From: Isoetes taiwanensis
Lineage: Eukaryota; Streptophyta; Lycopodiopsida; Isoetales; Isoetaceae
Direction: 5' to 3'
Assembly (NCBI GenBank): GCA_021234155.1
Contig: JAJEKV010000271.1
Span: 188,001 to 252,000 of the forward strand
Length of the DNA stretch: 64,000 nt
Of the stretch, positions 46,801-54,699 are shown piece by piece. Below the pieces are notes generated by a model that saw nothing but the letters and a program-made list of their open reading frames with translations, was not told where the DNA came from and did no database searches. Numbering within the stretch: position 1 is the stretch's first letter; each line of letters opens with the position of its first letter. A program made the position numbers and the translations under genes.

Positions 46801-48413
46801 AGACTTTGTGCTTCTAGATTTCTTTTTTGGGGGGCATTGTGTATCTACTACCGGGGAATGCTTCCTACCCTTTCCCTTTGTTACCCTTTGGTTCCTCTTC
46901 CTCTTCTTCTTCTATTTCCTCGTCCTTCTCTTCCTCTTCGTTAGGAGTGGGGTACCCTGAGACCTTTGACCAACACCTTTTCTTCGCAAAGCACCAGCGA
47001 CATCAAAATGTCCACTATATCATGTAATGCGAGGGGTTAAGTTAGGAGGATGGCGGTATAAATTTATCGTAAAGACACTAAACAATACTTACATAGCCAC
47101 TCTTGTAATTGTCGACCCACGTAGTCATGCACGCGTCTTTGGGTTTGCACATGCTTATTCGAAGCATTTTACTTTCAAGAACGTAGAAGACTTCCCCCTT
47201 GTCATGCATGCACTTCATTAAAATTTCATCATCGACGTCTGTAGCAACAAGGTTGACAATTTCGCCGGCAGGGTAATAATCGTCAGACTTGTACTTGCCC
47301 TTCCCTGATTGATGACACAAGTAAAAGTGATGCGCCTCGGTGGGTTTGCTCTCTCTTGCCCCGGTGGGCGTACCCGCGTCTGGTCTTTCGGTTAGGTATG
47401 CGTGGCTCTATTGGTGCGACCTTTGATGATTGGCCCATACGTACAAAACCGATCTTGGGGCTGGAAAAAGCGTAAAGAAGGCCATTTTTATGCAAGAAAC
47501 AGAACCTTTTTCGACCTTTTGTAACATAAAAACAGTAAAAATAGAGGCTAAAAGAGCATAAAATCTACACTAAATTATCACTTTATTTGTGTTATTTAAG
47601 CTTAAAAGCATAACAATATTACTAAAATATTAAGGTTAGCGACAATTCTTTAAGCACTAGACACCAAGATTCGAAATGGTTACGGATCGGTATAAATTTA
47701 TAATTTCGAGCACTGGCGGTATAAATTTATACCGATCAACTATCGATCGATATAAATTTATCTGCGCTCAAGGTGCTTTCGGCGGTATAAATTTATACCG
47801 TTCAATTTCGATCGGTATAAATTTATACCGCGGTGCTTTCGGCGGTATAAATTTATAACGGCTCGTTATCAGCGGTATAAATTTATACCGCTCAAACTAC
47901 TGCGGTATAAATTTATACGTGTGGAGGCGGTATAAATTTATAAATTTCGTGCTCGGCGGTATAAATTTATACCGATCATTTCATATCGGTATAAATTTAT
48001 ACCGTGGTAAACTACACTCTAGCGATTAAAACAAAAGAAACTAGAAACGATGCGGATAGTAGACTTACGTGGCCATGGCGGTATAGACGCGGCGTATAGG
48101 CGTTAGGAGAGCAAATAAGGGGGTATATAAGCCGCCGCAGTGGCGAAGCGCCGACTCGAAGCTGCATTATATAGAAAATAGGGTGGCGGTGTAGGGCTTA
48201 AAGTACCTCTGCTAAGTGCGTTTCATATAAGCGCTTCTCCATAAAGTTTTCAATACAAGTGTGCGTGAGTTTTAGGTATAAATTTATACCGTTTACGTTC
48301 TATGTTGCCCTCCCTCGTATAAATTTATACCATCTCGTATAAATTTTATCTGATCAGCCTTAAGTTTTTTCTTCCCTGTATAAATTTATACCAACTTCGT
48401 ATAAATTTATCTG
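43808..48413. repeat. About thirty copies of the palindrome CGGTATAAATTTATACCG
   Basis: The perfect 18-bp palindrome CGGTATAAATTTATACCG (core GTATAAATTTATAC) and close variants occur at 43808, in a cluster of five at 44568-44700, about nine at 45771-46006, one at 47053, eleven at 47688-48004 spaced 25-32 bp apart, and five at 48275-48413. Spacers are not conserved. Nearly all lie in introns of the minus-strand gene or in the leader region between the two divergent genes; the single 43808 copy marks the end of the last exon. None was noticed elsewhere in the window. Mutated copies often lose one arm only (TTATCTG endings). Confidence 0.9.
43816..48076 (-). pseudogene. ParB-like domain plus DNA-methyltransferase-like gene of the element
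   Basis: A multi-exon minus-strand gene. A start codon in strong context (CCGCC ATGGCCAC) at 48076 is followed at once by GTAAGT; the intron runs to 47461 and the next exon (47460-47093) begins PKIGFVRMGQSSKV and holds PAGEIVNLVATDVDDEILMK, then a GTAAGT donor. The exon at 46389-46047 carries AHIYVGVTDEEAKVIAVSHN, DNDFRLKMSLIDKIRFMHRE and NYFQLAFRDGQ before GTAAGT; this looks like the ParB/Srx-fold domain found in phage-type ParB-methylase proteins and in uncharacterised eukaryotic transposon proteins. The exon at 44415-44140 ends TAFALAGRKCRSVDIDP, like the C-terminal SAM-binding motif of beta-class N6/N4 methyltransferases, but the upstream FxGxG is degraded. The catalytic (D/N/S)PPY box was not found. 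Frameshifts occur in exon 2 (about 47330-47400) and in the 45.1-45.7 kb part, so the gene is decayed. The methyltransferase call is tentative. Confidence 0.5.
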
Positions 48414-48472
48414 TATGGCTTTCGAGAGAAAAAGCTGCGAGCCTCAACTCTGTTCATGAGGCTTCCTCTGCA
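48077..48472. promoter_or_regulatory. Putative divergent promoter of the element's gene pair
   Basis: The interval separates the minus-strand start (48076) and a plus-strand start candidate (ATGGCTTTC at 48473). It contains TATATAAG near 48123-48130, which could serve either strand (TTATATAC on the minus strand lies about 50 bp from the minus start codon), a second TATATAG near 48169, and five copies of the palindrome at 48275-48413. Its GC-rich patches contrast with the flanking introns. Confidence 0.45.
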
Positions 48473-51400
48473 ATGGCTTTCACACCTCCTCAACGGACAC
48501 CGGGGAAGTAGCCCGCGAATATTCTACCTCCGGACATTCCACCACCTCGGCTTCCACCACCTCGGCTTCCACCACCGGTTCAATTTACTCCACCACACCT
48601 GCTCACGAGCGTCGTTTGCCCCCACCAATGCGTTTTACTCCACCACGGGCTAGAGAGCTCGGACTACCTACTCCGGTTCATTTTAGCATGCATTAAGCCC
48701 ATAGTCCCCGTAGGCTCCCTCCACGGAGGCAAATCACATCAACTCCATCCATTTTAAGCTAAATGGTACTACAACAAGTGGGGCGGTCGGCGACCGCCCA
48801 ACTCTGTGTTCTCACGACGCCGGGAGCTGGTCAACTTCGTCACCGGCCTCGATTACTTTTCCCGGAGAGAGGGAAAGCACCTCCCCGAGGACTTGCCCAC
48901 ATCAAACCTCTCGGCATCTACAAGTACACCTCATGTTGATCTCGGGCGAAGAAACACCTCATGTTGATGTCTCGGGCGAGGACCTACCAAAGCCACAAGA
49001 CTCCATGTTGAATTCAAAGCCCCACGCAAGTAAGAATCTTAAAGCGTAACTTACACAAGAAAGCATGTACAACCGTTAGAAGAAATAAACTCATGGGCCG
49101 AGGCTCACTTGCGGGCAACACATACAAACAAAGCTTGTTGTTCTCAAGCGTTGTTTGCTTAAGATTGGACTAAAGGAATTGAGGTTGATTAAGTGATAGT
49201 TCTGAGTTCAATGACTCTGCTAGACCAAAGGGGCTACTTAGCCTTCAATATTAGGCGGATGATGGTGAGAAGTTTACTTACGACTGGTGGCCACACCGTA
49301 CGTCAAGCGGCCTTCAAATTGATTCATGCTTTAGGCGTGAGGCGACTTGACGCTGAAGAAAAGGCTTGACAAGAATCCGGGCATCAATGACTCTCGCCAT
49401 TCGGGGAGGCATAACCGAATTCATGCCCTTCAATGTGTTTCACGGATGGAAGGTTTCTTTAAGGAGTCTTGTGAGAAACTCCCCTAACAGCCCTATGTAC
49501 CACTTGGTGACAATTTCCGCGAAACAAAGAAGTCTCACGATAATTATAAGGAGATGTGTGTTGAAAGGCTGGAGAGCGCTTTTTGTGCGCTACTCTTACT
49601 TTCTTGTGCTCACGGAAAAAGAGTTTTTTTCGCGTGTCCATTCCTAGAAAGCATAGGATGTCGTTTGTGCTACATGCTCACGAATTAAAAGCTTCGAGAG
49701 ACAAAATGCAAGGACACTTCACACTAAAAGTAAGCTTCGGGGCGTGTTCTTGCCTAGTTCTACTTAAAAAGTAGGTTCTTTCCTAAACATATTTTCATTT
49801 CGGATGCATTGAAGGAGAAGCCGAACAAGCCTGAGAGAGAACAACAATCTTTGGAAAGGAGAAAATTGACAAAACATAGGAAGAAAGCTTTGGAACAACC
49901 ACTCAACTACATATCGGTTGTTATTGATGGAATGGACGAGGAAAAGACCACCCTACCACATTTTGTCAATGTGCCTAAGGATCTTCTTGAAGAAGATTTC
50001 ATACATCGCATGTTGTTGGTGCTATGGTATTTAATGGAAAACTATCTTGCAAGGCATTTTTGAATTATCAAATATTCATGCTGATCCAAATCTCACTATC
50101 ACAATATTGAATAAGCTTCTTTCCAATCTAGAACATATACCACCGGTTACGTATCTTCGGCTAGACAACCACGACAAGGGAAAATAAGAATCGGCGTTGT
50201 TTGCTTGCGTGCTATGCTAGTAGAGAAACAAATCTTCAAGAAGGTGAAGATTGGTTTCTGCTTGTTGGTCACACACGATCAAATTGATCGGATGTTGATG
50301 AGGTTCTCTAAGCGTCTTGCTTTCGAAAAAAAGCTCTCGACCTACCGGCAATGATTGAGGTTATCCAAGATTCCTACAATCCTCGTCCGGACATCGAGTT
50401 ATTGGAAGAAACTTATGATTTCAAAGAATGGATTTTTTCGGAGAGATCAAACTGGGTCCTTTGTGCTATTGAGCCCTTGAGAAACATTACATTTCAGCAT
50501 CGGATCAAAATTTCACTTGTAGATGGCAAGGCCATCTTACAAGGAAAGAAATATGCTACATCCTTGCGAGTGGCGGCCCAGCGGCGGTATTCAATTCATT
50601 CGCACCATCCCCAATACTAGATACTAGTTCCATGCTCTGCGAAGCAAATGCCTCTAAAAGCTTGAAAGAAATCACAAAGAGTAAAAAGGAGGAAGAGCAT
50701 TTGACTCAAACAAATCATTGGATTATATTGAGACAAGTATTGATTCGTGCTCTAACCACTTTGGGGAGGCGATGATACTTTATGGTGGCCTCGTTTTTTT
50801 TTTTTCGACAAGCGTGACATGTTGCAAGCTTCATTACAAGGTCGAAGAACAGTTACATTCAACTGGCCATCTAGGCAAACTCTCCCTGTGCAAGTTGAGA
50901 ATCAAGAGGAACAAGTAGAGATATTGGCTAGCTCGGATGAAGATGATGAGTCATGTACTGCGGCCCCAGACACCGCGGCACAACAAGTTGCTCGAGTATC
51001 GGTTCAGTCTCGAGAGATTGAGAAAGGAATGCTCATAGCTGTCCCGGTGATAATGATGAATCTGGGAAGCCATTACGGCTAGCTAAAATCTTGGAGGTAA
51101 CAAGAGAGGATGGAATTCCCACTCAACTAAAAGTGCCTTTGGATGAGAACGAATCGCCGCCAATGCTTTCGGTGGGAGTTATACTTTGGAGATGGTAAAA
51201 GCAGGAGTGGGAAAGAGAGCAAAGTCCAAAGCAAGCTTTAGCTGTCATAGATCTATTTGAAGTAAAAGGTTCTTGCATATGACTTTGTTACATTTGCCGC
51301 TAATAAGTTACGTATGGTCACTCAAACTTTAATAAGGTCGGCATGTGGATTAGACAAACAACCTAGAAAGGTGGCAAAAAGATGATGATGAAGACTCACT

Positions 51401-51560
51401 TGTAGGCGGTGAGGAAGAAGATCGTTCGAGTACATCCAGTCTTTGAGAGTGAAGCCGAGGATGAAGGCTCAAGTGATCGGGGATTAAATGAGTCGGGAGG
51501 ATGAGATGCATCGATCTTCTTTGCAAAATGTAAGTTTGTCCGATGACTTCGAACATGTAA
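48473..51560 (+). pseudogene. DDE-type transposase-like gene of the element, decayed
   Basis: Starts MAFTPPQRTPGK, followed by a Pro-rich repeat (PPPRLPPPRLPPP, about 48530-48575). Further on are NYISVVIDGMDEEKTTLPHF (49908-49967), LRLDN followed, one frame over, by TTRENKNRR (50155-50195), and LLVGHT then DQIDRMLMRFSKRLA (50258-50325, a two-base deletion between them), RPDIELLEETYDFKEWIF (50386-50440), and a tail with KPLRLAKILEVTRED (51069-51115) that may belong to a BAH-like module. The order IDGMD ... LDN..REN.N ... GHT..DQID is the pattern of the DUF7869-like transposases I know from invertebrates and plants, where the conserved Asp residues would form the catalytic centre. Numerous stops and frameshifts mark it as dead. 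Confidence 0.6.
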
Positions 51561-51920
51561 AAACGAGAAAGTCACGGTGATGAGTGTTTGTCAAATATTT
51601 TTGACAATTTTGTTCATAATTTTGTACAATTTTCACAACCTTGAATATATCACTTCTTTGTCACTCTACTACCCTTGCTATTTTTTTATTGCCCCTTTTT
51701 TGCTACACTTTATAAAAGTAACTATTTTTTGTTCTAGTTTAGGAGGATGAAAATTGCTATTTAAAATTTTTGCACGAAAGTTATGTTCAATCAACCCCTC
51801 AAAAATGGTACCTAAATTACTTAAATTGTCACACCTGTCACAAAAAATCTTAAAAATGGACTTTTTTAAGGGAATTTTAGGGAATCTTTCAAAGATTCCT
51901 TTTGAAGTGTGTTTCCAGCA

Positions 51921-51968
51921 AATAAGTGCGTTTCATTTTAAACTTTGTTAGTAATGGCTACTAGGTTT
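51921..51968 (-). repeat. Subterminal inverted repeat, right copy
   Basis: Reverse-complement partner of 43306-43360, sharing TTTAAAATGAAACGCACTTA plus TTT exactly and CTAG-AGC-ATTACTAA imperfectly. Together they bracket 8.66 kb. Confidence 0.8.
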
Positions 51969-52671
51969 CTACCTCCCTTCCCAATACAAGAGGAGCAAAC
52001 ATGATCAACCAACATCACATATCCACATACATGATAATAATGAGAATAACATCTAAACCTAATCATATGTATCTAACTTACAGTTAGGGTTCATTGATTA
52101 GGGTTTAAGATCTAGATTGAGGGTTCTAGGAAGGCTTTACTAGAGACACGAAATGCTAACTCATCTGGAGTCCTAACTCCCAGATGATCTGCAAAGAAAT
52201 CTATGTCGAAATACCTGCTCTCGCAGAACTCCCTCCTGCTCCCGGCATCTCCATGGTCTTCGAGGTGTTCGAGGTAGCTCCCACTCCTGCTGATGCACTC
52301 ACGCTCTGGGGGCCGCCATGCTATGCTGTGCCACAGCAGACGGTTCTCGAAACGGAGTTTCGAACGCGAAGAAGGTTCCCAGACTGTTGGAGCCAGAAAA
52401 GAGGCCTAGGGTTAGGGTTTAGGCCTTTATGGGTTAGGGTTCACATGTTATGCCACGTGGCTCCAATAGGGTAAGGCCGTGTGGCGATTGCCCAATAGGA
52501 TAGGGCCATGTGGAAAAGGGCCTTATCCTAAGGTTATCTAAGTTAAGCATTTAACTTAGATGTGCACCCATTGCCACTTCCTAAGGTATACAAGGCTACA
52601 AGGGTAGACTTGTATAGTGACGGGTCCAGAAATATACGTATTTATAGCGTATATTTCCCTGGAACATCACA
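51969..52671. other. Right non-coding arm of the composite element
   Basis: 703 bp without a supported gene. It has short TTTAGGG/TTAGGG-like motifs at 52082-52110 and 52408-52440 and ends in an imperfect inverted repeat of about 50 bp (52617-52670: GTGACGGGTCCAG-AAATATACG / CGTATATTTCCC-TGGAACATCAC around TATTTATAG). Confidence 0.5.
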
Positions 52672-54080
52672 TCATGTTGGGAACGTGGAATATGAGCAAA
52701 AACACTACAGCCAAAAGGTTTCAAGTGGTCGAAACATGGCTTGGTGCCATGCCACAGGGTGTAAGGCAAGGAGGATGAGCATGCACGAGTGGATAGTCTA
52801 TTTTGAAGATAGGTGGCTGTGGAGGAAACTTCAGCCCAGAATTTGCATGGAATTTGATGGGCTTGGAGCATACTATTTGACATTGGTCTGATGCTTCCGT
52901 TCCACGACCCCATTCTGATGATGCTCATTTGGAATGGCAAGAAGGCGAGATATGCCACAATTTGATAAATAAGAGGTAAAAGAATCTGAGAGAAATTCGC
53001 CACCACGGTCGGAGCGAAGACTGCCAATGGAGTGACCAGATTTGCGCTCAACTTCAGCTTGCCATGATTTGAAGACAGCAAATGTTTGAGACTTTTGTTT
53101 CAAGAAATATATCCAGCAATACCTGGAATAATTGTCAACCAGCAATAGATAGTAATTTAATCCATTCAAGATGGGTTCTCGTGTTTTATCCCATAAATCA
53201 GATGATGATGAAAGAAATGCCATGAAAGCACTGGATTCTTCAGGATCGGAGTCAGAATGCTCAGATAGAGTTGGAGCAGATGATTCTGAGGGCTCCCATG
53301 CCTTGGTGAGATGGACCTGCTTGGGCTTGTTGGGAGGAGATATAGCCAATTTCTTCAATTGCGACAGCAATGGACAGTTTTTTGCCAGGTGAGCTTCTTT
53401 GCACATTAAACATTTGGGTGTCTTTCTGGGATCCTTTCCTTTGAAATGGCCAGAGCTTCCTGCAAACAGAGCAGACGGTTCACTAGATTGGGTTTGAGAT
53501 TTGTGCTTCCAGATGGTCTCATCTTGAAGGATTGCAGCAGTGACAGTTTTGAGATCAGGACGATCTCCGTTTTCAAGAGTGGCTCCCACATGATCATAAT
53601 CTCCTGGGAGCCCCATCATGATAGCAGCAATTAGTTTCTTGTCAGTGGTCACATCAATAGATGTGAGTTTCTCCCCAATGGCCTTTTTCCGAACAACATA
53701 GCTTGCGCCAGTTTCTTCAGGCATCATAGGAGACCCAAAAAGAACTTGATAAAGAGTGATTTCATATGACCATGAGGAGCACCGATAATTTGTCTTCAGT
53801 TCTTCCCAAGCTGCTGTTGCGATGTCTGCATGCTCAACAAGGGAAATATCCATATTAGAAATGAAAGAAATGATGTGATTCTTGGCCTTAGCATTGAGCT
53901 GCTGATAAGCCAGGCGATCTTCAGCAGAGGTTTGAGCAGTTGGAGCATTGATTTGGCCATCCACAGTTGCCCAAAGTCCCTTTTCTGCAAGAAAAGAACG
54001 ATTTTGATGAACCAGACATAAGCATTGTCATAGACCAAAGTCTCGATCTTGCGATCGAATTTGTCTGATACAAAAGCCAT
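52672..54080 (-). mobile_element. Ty1/copia retrotransposon, gag and integrase half
   Basis: Minus-strand order: gag start MAFVSDKFDRKIETL at 54080, a frameshift near 53970, gag body MDGQINAPTAQTSAEDRLAY onward, zinc knuckle CLMCKEAHLAKNC (CX2CX3HX4C, one residue shorter than the usual CX2CX4HX4C), then straight into the integrase core LLLVDNYSRYCWIYFLKQKS with D, SDRGGEF and NGVVERKHQ as the DDE residues. The protease and the integrase HHCC finger are missing, an internal deletion. Another frameshift near 52880 precedes MLQAHQIPCKFWAEVSSTA and FDHLKPFGCSVFAHIPRSQ. The reading frame continues across the 10.2-kb insert at HD/KLASHS. No 5' LTR or primer-binding site was found upstream. Confidence 0.9.
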
Positions 54081-54699
54081 GATATCAAATAGGAAAAGAG
54101 CAGTATGCGGAATGAACGGGAGGTTGAAATTACTGCATAATTAGGTCATAATTAAATCCCGTAATTGTAACCCGGTTTCTGCAGAGCAGCGCCGCTTCCC
54201 CTTGTTCTCGCCAGAGTTGTTTTTGCCAGAGCTTTTTTTTTTCTTGCCGCCAAAGAAGGTGTGGCGCTAGCTAGGGTTCGAATCAAAGAAGCTGTGGTGG
54301 AATGATTTATCCAAAAGCTAATCTGGCAGGTTATGGAACCGGATTCAAGAGCTATTGTAGTGCATTAACATGCTCGAACATGGTACAATAGGAGGCGCGA
54401 CTTCGAAACTCTGGTTTTTTTTTTTAATGCAACTCTTATCATGGACCTTTTCTTGCAGCTCAATAGGAGCTGCTGAAGCAAAGCATGAACCGGGTGCCAC
54501 AGAACATAAACTGGTTTCCCTCTATCAATCATCATGCCGGATTTTTTTTCCAATTCCATGTTGTAGATGTTCTTTGGTATTTGCTGGAGCTTTAACTTTA
54601 ATCCATTTATTTGTTTTTTATCATGCACATCTTTTTTCTGATTCAGTAGGTGCGGGGAGCGAGTAGTTCCTTGCGCGGAGGGTATCCGCGGAGCAAATT
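54081..54699. other. Junction region between copia and LINE
   Basis: No gene and no recognisable LTR. T-runs lie near 54232 and 54416. Confidence 0.35.

Larger units (their letters stand above)
42429..52671. mobile_element. 10,243-bp composite transposable element inserted in copia
   Basis: Begins TGTGACGCTCCC and ends GGAACATCACA (reverse complement TGTGATGTTCC), so the ends are TG...CA with 11-12-bp imperfect terminal inverted repeats and a 5-bp TCATG target duplication. Those ends would fit an LTR element, but no direct LTRs, gag or pol of its own were found. Inside are a divergent gene pair (minus-strand ParB/methyltransferase-like, plus-strand DDE transposase-like), about thirty palindromic repeats, and a second inverted repeat pair (43306-43360 and 51921-51968). 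It is therefore either one large DNA transposon with long non-coding ends, or an 8.6-kb DNA transposon nested in an LTR-type element. All genes are decayed, so it is non-autonomous now. Confidence 0.8.

Noticed and set aside
47676-47858. Peptide with repeated GGINLYRS
   Set aside because: It is simply a read-through of the TATAAATTTATA palindromes, which carry no stop in that frame.
47688-48004. CRISPR-like array of repeats and spacers
   Set aside because: The repeats are 18-bp perfect palindromes with 8-14-bp spacers in a plant nuclear element; no cas genes, and unit lengths do not fit CRISPR.
52404-52440. Telomere-like TTAGGG/TTTAGGG motifs
   Set aside because: Only two or three imperfect units; no tandem telomeric array.
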